Below are positions 1-8,424 of a stretch of DNA of 45,472 nucleotides, in pieces (the first letter of the stretch is position 1; each line of letters opens with the position of its first letter). The stretch covers positions 1 through 45,472 of the forward strand of contig PFJE01000080.1 of assembly GCA_002783865.1 (NCBI GenBank). Reading direction: 5' to 3'. The notes beneath the pieces are model-generated. The model did not search any database. It saw only the letters and a list, made by a program, of their open reading frames with translations, and was not told the origin of the DNA. The translations under genes were made by a program, and so were the position numbers. Source of the DNA: Sphingomonadales bacterium CG_4_10_14_3_um_filter_58_15. Lineage in GTDB: Bacteria; Pseudomonadota; Alphaproteobacteria; Sphingomonadales; Sphingomonadaceae.

Positions 1-849
1 ATCGGTTGGGAAACCATCGACAATTTTCCGTTTCGTCTGGTGGAACGATTGCTCAAAACACCACCGTCCAGTTCCCGGGGTGACAGTGATCCGCCGCTTG
101 CGATTGGCTTCGATAGCCGGACCAGGGGATTCGATCCGGACAAGTTGATCAAAAGCGTCAAGCGCCTGCAAAAGAAACAGGATTATCTGATCTCGACGCT
201 TTATCTGGATTGCGCGGGTGGCGAACTGGAACGGCGCTATGGCGAAACCCGACGACCACATCCGCTGGCGCTCGATCGGCCGGCGAAACAGGGCATAGCG
301 CTCGAGCGGACCATGCTGGCCCCGTTCAGGCGCTGGGCCGATCACGTGATCGACACCACCGATCTGACGGCCAACGACCTGCAGCGGCAAATTCGCGAAC
401 AGTTCACCCTTAACAAGGATGCGGTTACGACGATCACGCTCACCAGCTTCGGCTTTTCTCGCGGCATTCCCAACAACATTGACCTGCTGTTTGATGTCCG
501 TTTTCTGGCCAATCCGTTCTGGGATGCGGAGCTCAAACTAAAGACCGGTCTCGACCCGGAAGTGGCCGCGTATATCGCCGAGGATCCCTCCTATCCCGAG
601 GCGATGGAAAAGATTCTCGACATGCTCAAATTCCTGCTTCCGCGCTATCAGGACGCTGGCAAGGCCTATGTGAACATAGGTATCGGCTGCACCGGCGGAC
701 GTCACAGATCGGTACATGTGGCCGAGCGTCTGAGCAAAGACTTGCGTGCCAGCGGATTTTCCCCCAATGTCCTGCATCGCAACTTGGCTTCAAGGCCAAT
801 GGAAGCGCTGGAATCTATGCAGAAATTAAACGGGAACAAGGGAATTTAA
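1..849 (+). CDS. rapZ: RNase adapter protein RapZ (5' truncated by window edge)
   Basis: This is the C-terminal part of RapZ, a nucleotide-binding protein that in enterobacteria directs RNase E to the small RNA GlmZ. In alphaproteobacteria it usually sits beside HPr kinase and PTS genes. The reading frame is open from base 1, and the first residues (IGWETIDNFPFRLVERLL) match the region that follows the N-terminal P-loop in this family, so the Walker A lies upstream of the window. The conserved C-terminal signature GCTGGRHRSVHVAERL is present near residue 230 of the visible part. The TAA stop is 5 nt before the EIIA start, so it is the upstream member of a PTS operon. hprK would be expected just outside the left edge, which is inference. 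Family assignment is secure. Confidence 0.93.
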   Translation: MGWETIDNFPFRLVERLLKTPPSSSRGDSDPPLAIGFDSRTRGFDPDKLIKSVKRLQKKQDYLISTLYLDCAGGELERRYGETRRPHPLALDRPAKQGIALERTMLAPFRRWADHVIDTTDLTANDLQRQIREQFTLNKDAVTTITLTSFGFSRGIPNNIDLLFDVRFLANPFWDAELKLKTGLDPEVAAYIAEDPSYPEAMEKILDMLKFLLPRYQDAGKAYVNIGIGCTGGRHRSVHVAERLSKDLRASGFSPNVLHRNLASRPMEALESMQKLNGNKGI

Positions 850-854
850 TCGGC

Positions 855-1259
855 ATGATTGGATTGGTTCTCGTGACACACGGGCATCTGGCAACCGAGT
901 TTGTCATTGCCATGGAGCATGTCGTCGGCGCGCAAAAGGCGATCGCCGCGATCGGCATTGGTGCGCGTGATGATATGGAAGTCCGCCGCCGGGAAATTGC
1001 CGATTGCATCGCCAAGGTGGATTCGGGCGATGGCGTCATCATCCTGACCGACCTGTTTGGCGGCACGCCCTCGAATCTCGCCATTTCTCTGATGGAAAAG
1101 GGCAAGGTCGAAGTCATCGCCGGTGTCAATCTGCCGATGCTGATTCGCCTCGACGGCGCGCGCAAGTCGATGGATGTGGTATCCGCGATTGCCGCCGCCA
1201 AAGAAGCGGGTCAGAAATATATCAGCGTCGCGTCAGAAATCCTGGGCAGCGACGCATGA
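855..1259 (+). CDS. PTS EIIA component, mannose/fructose (EIIA-Man) family
   Basis: A 134-residue single-domain EIIA protein of the mannose family. It would accept phosphate from HPr on His9, in the N-terminal strand-loop VLVTHGHLA. The ILTDLFGGTPSNLA segment in the middle is the second family signature. No EIIB or EIIC genes are adjacent, so a regulatory role (the incomplete PTS of alphaproteobacteria) is more likely than sugar transport; that is inference from context. It lies 5 nt after rapZ, and its TGA overlaps the HPr start in an ATGA junction, which implies translational coupling. Enzyme I (ptsP or ptsI) is not in the window. Confidence 0.93.
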   Translation: MIGLVLVTHGHLATEFVIAMEHVVGAQKAIAAIGIGARDDMEVRRREIADCIAKVDSGDGVIILTDLFGGTPSNLAISLMEKGKVEVIAGVNLPMLIRLDGARKSMDVVSAIAAAKEAGQKYISVASEILGSDA

Positions 1260-1534
1260 GCGAGCTTCGCAAAACCGTCGAGATCACCAACAGCCGGGGC
1301 CTGCATGCGCGGGCGAGCGCGAAATTTGTGACCTATGTCAGCAAATTGCCCGACCACCTTGACGTAAGGGTGGCGAAAGATGGCAGCGAGGTCACCGGCA
1401 CATCGATCATGGGGCTGATGATGCTGGGCGCCGCCAAGGGCGACAGTATCGAGATTATCGTCTCCGGCGATCAGGCCGAGACCGCGCTGGAAAAACTGAC
1501 GGGACTGGTCGTCGACGGCTTCGGCGAAGACTGA
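1256..1534 (+). CDS. ptsH: HPr-family phosphocarrier protein
   Basis: A 92-residue HPr. The phosphorylated histidine is His17 in SRGLHARASAKF, and the regulatory serine targeted by HPr kinase in this group is Ser50 in TGTSIMGLMML. It starts at the ATG embedded in the EIIA stop (ATGA), not at the upstream in-frame codons of the longer open frame, because the family N-terminus begins exactly here. With rapZ and EIIA it forms a phosphorelay that probably senses metabolic state rather than importing sugar (inference from the absence of permease genes). The downstream methyltransferase begins 4 nt after the stop, so the four genes are probably cotranscribed. Confidence 0.95.
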   Translation: MSELRKTVEITNSRGLHARASAKFVTYVSKLPDHLDVRVAKDGSEVTGTSIMGLMMLGAAKGDSIEIIVSGDQAETALEKLTGLVVDGFGED

Positions 1535-1538
1535 CCCC

Positions 1539-2342
1539 ATGCGCCATCAGATTACCGGCTTTTCCAATCCGACAATCAAGCGGCTGAGAAGCCTGCGCGA
1601 GAAAAAGCACCGCAAACGCGAGGGGCTGTTTCTGGCCGAAGGTCTGCGGATCTTGACCGAGGCGCTGGACAGCGGCCGAACCCCCAAAATACTGGTCGTA
1701 GTCGAAGATACAGAGCTCCATCCGCTGGCGCAGAAAATCGAGGATGCAACGGTCGCTGCCGGTGGCGATGTCATCGAAACCAGCGAAGCGATCATCGCCA
1801 AGCTCTCCGGCAAATCCAACCCGCAGTCGATCATCGGCATCTACCCCGACCATCCGGTCCCCTTGGACGAGCTGGAGCGCTCGGAGGCCAATATCTGGCT
1901 CGTCGCACAAGCCCTCCGCGACCCCGGCAATCTCGGCACGATCTTGCGCACCGGCGACGCGGTTGGCGCCGGCGGCCTGATCCTGATAGACGATTGTGTC
2001 GATCCCTTTTCCGTCGAAGCGGTGCGCGCCAGCATGGGCGCGATCTTCACCCAGCAGATCGTCCAGACTCGCTGGCCGGAATTTCTGACCTGGCTGCGCA
2101 GCGGTCCGGGCGAGCTGATCGGTACCAGCCTCAACACCGACACGGACTATCAGGCGGTCCGCTACAAGGCTCCGACCTTCCTGCTGATCGGCAACGAAGC
2201 ACAAGGGTTGCCGGAGGACTATGAAGCGGCCTGCGATACGCTGGTCAAGATGCCGATGATGGGCAAGGCCGACAGTCTCAACGCCGCCGTGGCGGCCTCG
2301 GTCATGGCCTATGAACTGCTGAACCAGAATCGCCAGAGATAG
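1539..2342 (+). CDS. SpoU/TrmH-family RNA 2'-O-ribose methyltransferase
   Basis: A 267-residue SPOUT-class methyltransferase that would transfer a methyl group from S-adenosylmethionine to a ribose 2'-OH in rRNA or tRNA. The N-terminal part (about residues 1-100), beginning ITGFSNPTIKRLRSLREKKH, is the substrate-binding domain of this family. The C-terminal SpoU domain shows the three usual motifs: NLGTILRTGDAVGA (motif 1), LIGNEAQGLP (motif 2) and LNAAVAASVMAYELL (motif 3, trefoil knot). The exact substrate nucleotide cannot be told from sequence. It follows HPr by 4 nt and probably shares its transcript, although a functional link is not evident. The ATG at 1539 is the first in-frame start after the HPr stop. 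Confidence 0.92.
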   Translation: MRHQITGFSNPTIKRLRSLREKKHRKREGLFLAEGLRILTEALDSGRTPKILVVVEDTELHPLAQKIEDATVAAGGDVIETSEAIIAKLSGKSNPQSIIGIYPDHPVPLDELERSEANIWLVAQALRDPGNLGTILRTGDAVGAGGLILIDDCVDPFSVEAVRASMGAIFTQQIVQTRWPEFLTWLRSGPGELIGTSLNTDTDYQAVRYKAPTFLLIGNEAQGLPEDYEAACDTLVKMPMMGKADSLNAAVAASVMAYELLNQNRQR

Positions 2343-2391
2343 TTTGGCGTTCCTGCCTCCTCATGTTAACTTGATCGTGGAGGGGAAAATC

Positions 2392-2799
2392 ATGAAAACA
2401 ACAATAATATTGTCATCGCTTGCCGCACTGGCGCTCACCGCCTGTGGGGCACCGGCCGAGAAACCGGTCGCCGAGGAAAAACTGGGCGACTATTCAGCAC
2501 TCGGCACCGAACCTGGCTGGCTCGTCGAGATCAAGGACGAGAAAATCGCCTTCACTTCCCAGAATGGCAAGGATTTCACACTGCCGATTGACCGGACAAA
2601 GAAAACCGATGGCGGATGGGAGCTCAGAGGCTTTTCCGGCACCGATAATATCAACGTCTACATCACCAGCGGTGAAGAATGTAACGATGGCATGAGCGAT
2701 CGTACCTATGCCGATACGGTCAAGGTCGAAGCGAGCGACAGTGGCGTTTTAAACGGTTGCGGCGGCAGCTTTACTGAAGGGCCGGACGGGCCGGCCTAG
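2392..2799 (+). CDS. Small lipoprotein resembling the COG3650 group
   Basis: A 135-residue predicted lipoprotein. The start was placed at ATG 2392, not at the upstream non-ATG codon 2344, because a strong ribosome binding site (GGAGGGGAAAATC) precedes it and the protein then opens with a textbook signal peptide and lipobox (LALTAC, Cys18). The mature part contains ALGTEPGWLVEI, which resembles the FRALGTEPFW motif of COG3650-type proteins of unknown function. Two further cysteines near the C-terminus (GEEC and LNGCGG) could form a disulphide in the periplasm. Only 3 bp separate its stop from the convergent rmuC stop. The function is unknown; family resemblance is moderate. Confidence 0.82.
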   Translation: MKTTIILSSLAALALTACGAPAEKPVAEEKLGDYSALGTEPGWLVEIKDEKIAFTSQNGKDFTLPIDRTKKTDGGWELRGFSGTDNINVYITSGEECNDGMSDRTYADTVKVEASDSGVLNGCGGSFTEGPDGPA

Positions 2800-2802
2800 C
2801 GA

Positions 2803-4161
2803 CTATTCTGCTGCCCGGTCGCTGATCTCCCGATCATCTTCGATCAGCTTTTCGGTCACAGCGTCACTATAGCGGGGCAGCGCCTCGATTTCGGGCACGG
2901 GCTCGAGTTCTTTCTTGCCGGTTTCAATCTGCAGCTCGGCAAACTTGCGTCCGGTCGCCATGATATTGCGCTCAAAGCTGCCAACAAATTTATTATAGTT
3001 ACCGACCGCGCTGCCAAGCCCTGACCCCATGCGCTTGAGATGTTCGCCAGCGACCGCGAGCCGGTCGTACATTTCCTTGCCCAGCTGCCCGATCTGCTTG
3101 GCTTCCGCCGCCATTTTTTCCTGACGCCAGACACCGGCAACGGTTCGCGCGATCGCGACCAGATTGGTCGGCGTTGCGAGCAGCACTTTCTTTTCAAACG
3201 CATGGTCCCACAAGGTCGGCTCATGCTCCAGCGCCGCCGCCAGAAAATGCTCGCCGGGAACAAACATGATCACATAGTCCGGTGCATCCTCGAACTGGTC
3301 CCAATAGGCTTTCTTCGACAGCCCATCGATATGCGCCTTCATTGAATTGCAGTGGCGCGCCATGGCAAAGCTGCGCGCAGCTTCGTCTTCTGCCTCGAAC
3401 GCATCCTGATAGTCGTTGAGCGAGACCTTGGCGTCGATCACCAGCTTGCGCCCGCCCGGCACATTGATCACCGCATCGGGCCGCAAACGGCCCTCGTCGG
3501 TGTCGATGCTCTGTTCGGTGACAAAATCGGTATGTTCGGACAGCCCGCAGCTTTCGAGCACATTTTTCAGCTGCTGCTCGCCCCAGCGGCCGCGCGATTT
3601 CGGCGCGTTGCGCAGAGAATTGACGAGCCGCGCCGCTTCCTGCTGCACCCTGTCCTGCCCCTGCCTGACCTGTTCGATGGTAGCGGTGATCCCTGCGTAA
3701 GATTCGGTCCGTTCCTTCTCGATCTTGTTGATCGAGGCCTCGTAGGTAGCAAGCCGTTCGTGCACCGGCTGCAGCAATTTGGCGATTTTCTCGCCGCCTT
3801 TCTCATTGGCCTGGTCAAAGCGCTGGTCGGCCCGCTCGAGAAACTGCCGCTGCGCCGTTTCCAGCATTTTGGCGCCGATTTCGGAAAATTGCGACGACAA
3901 CGCCTCTTTCGCTTCCAGCAATTGCTGCATCTGTTTTTCGTGATTGCGAGCGTCCGCCTGCAGCGCCGCCAGTTCCGTCTTCGCCGCATCGCGCTCGTCG
4001 CGCACGCCATCGAGGGTGATGCGCAACGCATCGGTCGCCTGAGCGGCATCCTTGGCCGATTGGACCGCATCCTTGGTCGGCTTGCTGCCAATATACCAAC
4101 CGAGCGTAAGACCGCCCAGAAGAGTAATGACGATAGCAATGGTGACGATAATGGTATCCAT
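2803..4161 (-). CDS. rmuC: DNA recombination protein RmuC
   Basis: RmuC-family protein of 452 residues, thought to limit recombination at inverted repeats; the mechanism is not well established. The N-terminus is a membrane anchor (about residues 5-25, rich in I/V/L/G). Then comes a long coiled coil (about 30-190) and the conserved PD-(D/E)XK-like domain, seen in RGRWGEQQLKNVLE, RLRPDAVINVPGGRKLVIDAKV and VIMFVPGEHFL. The open frame extends 25 codons upstream, but ATG 4161 is preferred because GGAAA lies 7 nt before it and the protein then begins directly with the membrane segment. rmuC next to def is common in sphingomonads. Confidence 0.93.
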   Translation of the reverse strand: MDTIIVTIAIVITLLGGLTLGWYIGSKPTKDAVQSAKDAAQATDALRITLDGVRDERDAAKTELAALQADARNHEKQMQQLLEAKEALSSQFSEIGAKMLETAQRQFLERADQRFDQANEKGGEKIAKLLQPVHERLATYEASINKIEKERTESYAGITATIEQVRQGQDRVQQEAARLVNSLRNAPKSRGRWGEQQLKNVLESCGLSEHTDFVTEQSIDTDEGRLRPDAVINVPGGRKLVIDAKVSLNDYQDAFEAEDEAARSFAMARHCNSMKAHIDGLSKKAYWDQFEDAPDYVIMFVPGEHFLAAALEHEPTLWDHAFEKKVLLATPTNLVAIARTVAGVWRQEKMAAEAKQIGQLGKEMYDRLAVAGEHLKRMGSGLGSAVGNYNKFVGSFERNIMATGRKFAELQIETGKKELEPVPEIEALPRYSDAVTEKLIEDDREISDRAAE

Positions 4162-4217
4162 AATAAATTTCCAATGCGTGGGGTGAGCAGCAGATCGCTG
4201 CTCACCAACGCGAATTG

Positions 4218-4403
4218 CTAACCAATGGTCCGACAACGCAATTGAGCCAAATAATCAGCTTTGCAGTTGTCATAATCGTCCAAAGCCACACCGCGAGACT
4301 TAAAGCCCCGGCGAGATTGACAAAGATCACGACCGTTGGGATCAGTATGAAACCAATACCATTGATCATCCAAGACACGCAGTTCCACATCTCCATTACA
4401 CAT
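4218..4403 (-). CDS. Small hypothetical protein, possibly YegP/DUF1508-like
   Basis: A 61-residue ORF with a good ribosome binding site (GAGGAA, about 9 nt before ATG 4403). The segment DQWYWFHTDPNGRDLCQSRRGFKSRGVALDDYDNCKADY has the layout of the short YegP/DUF1508 repeat: aromatic strand, NG turn, then a G(Y/F)xS(R/K) helix. The resemblance is by eye only. Of the overlapping minus-strand frames, this one has the better ribosome binding site and the less biased composition. It sits upstream of rmuC in the same direction with a 56-bp gap, so it could be its own short transcript or lead into rmuC. The function is unknown. Confidence 0.5.
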   Translation of the reverse strand: MCNGDVELRVLDDQWYWFHTDPNGRDLCQSRRGFKSRGVALDDYDNCKADYLAQLRCRTIG

Positions 4404-4672
4404 GGTGAAGTTTCCTCGCGGCTGGACTATTATATTTTTGGGAGTCGATACGCGGAAAAATTTCGACGTATGACCTATTGGCGCGCTGCTCTATTTATTA
4501 TCGCTATTATCAGAGGGCAAACGCTGTCAGTCAAAAGAGGCCCATCAATCTAGCACTCGATCCCAAGCTAACTTAGTTTTGTTGAATATCGCGCGATCGT
4601 AAGGCACCTCCTCTGCTTGAGAACAAACAGGGTATATACCTTTTCCCAACAAACCACAATAGCGATGGATGA

Positions 4673-5239
4673 TTAAGCCGCGATCCCATGCTCCTTGCGC
4701 AATTTCGCAAGCTTCTTCAGCACCATTTGCCGCTTCAGCCGCGACAGATGGTCGATGAACAATATCCCCTCGAGATGGTCCATCTCGTGCTGCAGGCAGG
4801 TCGCCAGCAAGCCTTCGATCTGCTCTTCATATTGCTTGCCGTCCTCATCCTGCCAGCGCGCGGTAATCGCGGCGGGGCGCTCGACCTCGGCATATTGGTC
4901 GGGCACCGACAGACAGCCTTCGCTGTACAGGTTCAGGTCCTCGGACGGATCCAGTATCTCGGGATTAATGAACACGCGCGGATCGTTGATCACGCCATGA
5001 TCATGGTCGCAATGTTCGCCATGTTCATGCTCGTGCGCCGCCGGTTCCTGCAGATCGATAACGAGCACCCGCTTGGGCACGCCAACCTGAATAGCCGCCA
5101 GACCGATGCCCGGCGCGTCATACATGGTTTCGAACATGTCCTTGATCAGCGTCTTCAATTCGTCGTCAAACGCCGTCACGGGTTCGGAAACAGTTTTCAG
5201 GCGCGGATCAGGCACCTCTAGGATCGGTAATATAGCCAT
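4673..5239 (-). CDS. def: Peptide deformylase with a histidine-rich insertion
   Basis: Removes the formyl group from the N-terminal methionine of nascent proteins, using Fe2+ or a similar metal. All three family motifs are intact: GIGLAAIQVG (motif I, residues 44-53), EGCLSVP (motif II, with the metal-ligand Cys) and QHEMDHLEG (motif III, HExxH). The length of 188 residues is slightly above the usual 165-180 because of an insertion at residues 69-82 that carries six histidines, one cysteine and several acidic residues, between motifs I and II. The formylating enzyme, fmt, is encoded 4 kb away with recR and truA, so the common def-fmt neighbourhood is interrupted only by a TonB receptor gene. 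The start is the ATG at 5239. Confidence 0.97.
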   Translation of the reverse strand: MAILPILEVPDPRLKTVSEPVTAFDDELKTLIKDMFETMYDAPGIGLAAIQVGVPKRVLVIDLQEPAAHEHEHGEHCDHDHGVINDPRVFINPEILDPSEDLNLYSEGCLSVPDQYAEVERPAAITARWQDEDGKQYEEQIEGLLATCLQHEMDHLEGILFIDHLSRLKRQMVLKKLAKLRKEHGIAA

Positions 5240-5301
5240 GGGTCAAATTTAGGGATTGTGCCGGGATTCGTCAAGCTACGAGCGCCGATGTCCGGGCAAA
5301 G

Positions 5302-5337
5302 AAAAAGGCGTGCGATCCATCCGGGACCGCACGCCTT
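5302..5337 (-). terminator. Rho-independent terminator of the first TonB-dependent receptor
   Basis: Reading the minus strand, an inverted repeat (arms AAGGCGTGCG at 5305-5314 and CGCACGCCTT at 5328-5337, 13-nt loop) is followed by a run of five T (A at 5302-5306 on the plus strand). It starts 28 bp after the receptor stop codon and lies before the def start, so it separates the receptor transcript from def. Confidence 0.85.
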
Positions 5338-5364
5338 GCTTGTAATTGCTATCCGTGGCTGGCT

Positions 5365-8103
5365 CTAGAAGCGGCCACGCACCGTGATACCATAGGTTCT
5401 TGGCTCTGCCAGGAACGCCGAATAGGTCTGCTGCGATGCGACGAAGGGCGTGTTGAACGCAACCTGGGTATAATCAACATCGAACAGATTCTGCGCCCAG
5501 CCTTCGATCGCCCACATGTCGTCCGGACCCCGGACACCAATCCGCGCATTGACCAGTGTAAACCCGTCCTGCTCCTTGCCAAAAAGCAGATCCGAACCGG
5601 TGTTATAGTCACTGGTCGTCCGGGCATTGACATAGAACAGACCGGTCAGACCGGTATTTCCGAGTGGCGGCGTGTAGGACAGAGATGCCGTAGCGGTGAC
5701 TTCGGGCGCGTTGGACAGATTGTCGCCTGGCAGTAGACGCAGCGCTGGGTCAAGTCGGCTCCCATCATCACGGCCGACGAGGTCTTTTTCATAACTTGTA
5801 TCGGTATAGGTCAAACCCATGGTGACATTGACATCTCTGATGGGGTTGATCGACGCTTCCAGTTCGACGCCCTGTGCGACAACGCCATATTTGACATTAT
5901 CCGCACTACAAGCGCCCGTTGGAATCCCATTGGCTTCAGCGTCTCTGTCCAAACCGCCCAGATCATCGCTACACGCGTTGATATTCTGAACAAGGAAGAC
6001 GGAACCGTTGAACGTATTGAGCTGGAAATTGTCAAACTGCTGACGGAAAGCAGCAACGCTCAGCGAAAATTCCCGGCTGGAGTATTTTGCGCCGATTTCG
6101 AATGCATCCACCGTTTCCTGGTCGAACTGGAGATTGGCGGTATTGCCCGCCAAGGCCGGATTGACCAAGGTTGAGGTTGTCAATGCAGAACGGTCCAGGT
6201 TGAAACCGCCTGCCTTGTAGCCACGCGAATAGCTGCCATAGAGCATCAGATCGTCGGTTGGACGGAAAGACAGGATGGCCGTGCCGGTAAATTCATTCTC
6301 GCTCCGGCTGTCACTCAAGGTCACGCCAGCAAGTTCGGAGGTGGAATTACCCTGACAGGACAGGCCGATCAGGCCGCCTGCTAGTCCGGCCAGCGGCCCG
6401 CCGAGCAGGGGCGTTAACAAGGCGCGTTGCACCGGACACATCGTATTGTCGTTGTTGAACGCGGCGTTGAAATCCTTGGTTTCGTTCGTGTAGCGCAACC
6501 CGAGCGTAAGATCGAGCCGATCGGTGATGTGGAAAATATTATGCGTGAAGAAAGCGAAATTTTCGCTTTTCTGGTTATAAACGTCGAGCACGGTACCGCG
6601 GTCGTTGATCGTGGCCAGATTGTCCAGACCGGCAAAGATCAGCGGGGTAGCGGCACCAAAGGCCCCGGCGCCGCCATTGGCGGCCTGCAAGACAGCCCGG
6701 CCGCCAGCGCTCAGACAGCCGGTGCTGGTCGGCGAGGCAAGCGCCGGGTTGACCGCATTGACGATCCGGCAGGGAGCAAAAGCGCCATATTGCGAACCAA
6801 AGCGCAGGTTGTCCCGGGTTTCCAGCTTTTCATTGGCGTAGAAACCGCCGATCAGCCAGTCCAGCTTGTCATCGAAAGCCGAACCCTGCAGGCGCAATTC
6901 CTGGGTGAAGGTTTTGAATTCGCGGGAACCGGCATTTTCATTCGGTGCGCGATAGAGGATATCCACCTGCGTATAGTCGGTGTCGGAAGCCTGGAAGTTG
7001 GAATATTCGCGATAGCCGGTGATCGAGGTGAAGTTCAGTTCGCCCAATTCGGCATTGACCTCGACCGAAGCGCCAAAATCCTCGGTCTCGCCGGCGTAGC
7101 TGCGACCGGGCGTGACATAGATATTCCGGTTGAACGTGCTCTGGTTGAGCGCGGCGGGATTCTGTCCCAGTCCGAGCAGGATGGGAATGATCGGGTTCTG
7201 CGTGCTGGTCAGCGCCGGTGCGCCGGGCTGCGGCAGGGCGAATGGATTCAGCCCCGGACTTACCCGTGCCCGCTGGGCAAATTCGGGCTGGACGAAGGTC
7301 GCTGCACAGCAGGATTCGTCCTTCTTGGAATAGTCGCCGATCACCCGGACGGTCAGACCGTCATTCGGTTCGAACAGCAGCTGGCCACGTACCAGATAAC
7401 GGTCCTTGTTGTTAACGTCCGTACCGTTCACCACGTCGGTGTAGAAACCGTCACGCTTCAGATAGACGCCGTCAATGCGGGCCGCAATGGTCTCGCTCAG
7501 CGGGCCGGTTAAGCCCCCTTCCAGACGGATCTGGTCGAAATTGCCATAAGTTGCGGCACCATAGCCTGAAAATGTAAATTCCGGCGCCGCAGTGGTGATG
7601 CTGATCATGCCGGCAGAAGAATTTCGTCCACCCAATGTTCCCTGTGGGCCACGCAGAACCTCGATCCGTTCAATCGGTCCCAGTTCGCTGAGCGCATTGC
7701 CGCTGCGCGAACGATAGACGCCATCGATGAACACCGCCACCGAGCTTTCCAGGCCGGGATTGTCACCGACCGTACCGATACCGCGAATACGGGCAGAGCC
7801 GTTGGCTTCATTGCCGGTCGATGACACGAGCAAGGAAGGCGCAAGCTGATTGAGTTCCCGGATGTCGCTGGTTCCGCTTTGCTGCAATTGTTCCGCGCCG
7901 ATAGCCGACACCGCGATCGGCACATCGGACAAGGCTTGGGAGCGTCCCTGAGCGGTCACGACGATGATATTGCTATCGACAGTGCCCTCATCATTGCTGT
8001 TGACTTGGTCAGCGGCATCCGATTGCGTCTGTGCATAAACCGGGGCGGTGGCAATTGCTGCAAGTGCGAATGCGCACGCAGATAGATTCAACGCTAGTTT
8101 CAT
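5365..8103 (-). CDS. TonB-dependent outer-membrane receptor
   Basis: A 912-residue receptor for energised uptake of an unknown substrate across the outer membrane. It has a signal peptide ending near VYAQ (residue 25), a TonB-box-like segment NIIVVTAQ near residue 46, and a plug domain with the usual signatures VPIAVSAI, RIRGIG and EVLRGPQGTLGGRNSSAG. A 22-stranded barrel follows, ending in a C-terminal phenylalanine (TVRGRF). The IEVLRGPQGTL(G)GRN type is the large sphingomonad group often linked to aromatic or lipid-like substrates, but the ligand cannot be assigned. A ribosome binding site (AGGAG, 9 nt before ATG 8103) and a dedicated terminator show it is a single-gene unit. Its position between def and recR looks like an insertion into an otherwise housekeeping cluster. 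Confidence 0.95.
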   Translation of the reverse strand: MKLALNLSACAFALAAIATAPVYAQTQSDAADQVNSNDEGTVDSNIIVVTAQGRSQALSDVPIAVSAIGAEQLQQSGTSDIRELNQLAPSLLVSSTGNEANGSARIRGIGTVGDNPGLESSVAVFIDGVYRSRSGNALSELGPIERIEVLRGPQGTLGGRNSSAGMISITTAAPEFTFSGYGAATYGNFDQIRLEGGLTGPLSETIAARIDGVYLKRDGFYTDVVNGTDVNNKDRYLVRGQLLFEPNDGLTVRVIGDYSKKDESCCAATFVQPEFAQRARVSPGLNPFALPQPGAPALTSTQNPIIPILLGLGQNPAALNQSTFNRNIYVTPGRSYAGETEDFGASVEVNAELGELNFTSITGYREYSNFQASDTDYTQVDILYRAPNENAGSREFKTFTQELRLQGSAFDDKLDWLIGGFYANEKLETRDNLRFGSQYGAFAPCRIVNAVNPALASPTSTGCLSAGGRAVLQAANGGAGAFGAATPLIFAGLDNLATINDRGTVLDVYNQKSENFAFFTHNIFHITDRLDLTLGLRYTNETKDFNAAFNNDNTMCPVQRALLTPLLGGPLAGLAGGLIGLSCQGNSTSELAGVTLSDSRSENEFTGTAILSFRPTDDLMLYGSYSRGYKAGGFNLDRSALTTSTLVNPALAGNTANLQFDQETVDAFEIGAKYSSREFSLSVAAFRQQFDNFQLNTFNGSVFLVQNINACSDDLGGLDRDAEANGIPTGACSADNVKYGVVAQGVELEASINPIRDVNVTMGLTYTDTSYEKDLVGRDDGSRLDPALRLLPGDNLSNAPEVTATASLSYTPPLGNTGLTGLFYVNARTTSDYNTGSDLLFGKEQDGFTLVNARIGVRGPDDMWAIEGWAQNLFDVDYTQVAFNTPFVASQQTYSAFLAEPRTYGITVRGRF

Positions 8104-8424
8104 AACATGCTCTCCTGAAAACTTATTTTTTATACTTATTAATGATAGCCTAGTTCGTCACATTTGACAGCCAAATCTCGCTTTAATGCGCCATTTTCTG
8201 CAAACTGTGGCTTTATTGTCAGCCTTCGCCGGGCATTTTCCCGATCAAATGAGCAGGCAATTTGCGTCCCAACATTCGTAACGGGCCTCATCGCGAACCA
8301 GAAAATAAATGATAAGAGCAGCATGACGTAGCGTCATAGGTGCCGTTGGCTGATCTCCGGGCATTTTGAATGGTTTTGAGGAAAGTTTATGGCCGCCTCA
8401 AACGCTCCTTGGCCCGAAATCGGG
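8104..8424. other. Intergenic region upstream of the first TonB receptor
   Basis: 321 bp without a convincing gene. It must hold the receptor promoter and 5' leader. The part next to the start is very A/T-rich (8110-8150). A short dyad with arms ATGACG and CGTCAT lies at 8323-8337 and could be an operator. A small CCCG-AAAT-CGGG hairpin at 8413-8424, just after the recR stop, has no T-run and is not a convincing terminator. No confident -35/-10 pair was found. Confidence 0.5.

Noticed and set aside
3352-4221. 289-codon plus-strand open frame opposite rmuC
   Set aside because: Antisense to the conserved rmuC domain; composition is that of a shadow frame.
4202-4396. 64-codon hydrophobic minus-strand frame overlapping the small YegP-like ORF
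   Set aside because: It could be read as a membrane peptide, but it has no ribosome binding site, whereas the overlapping frame starting at 4403 has a good one.
6427-7512. 361-codon plus-strand open frame inside the first TonB receptor
   Set aside because: Shadow of the receptor coding strand; no start signal or motif.
8139-8324. 61-codon minus-strand frame upstream of the first TonB receptor
   Set aside because: No ribosome binding site, unusual composition, and it lies in the expected promoter and leader region.
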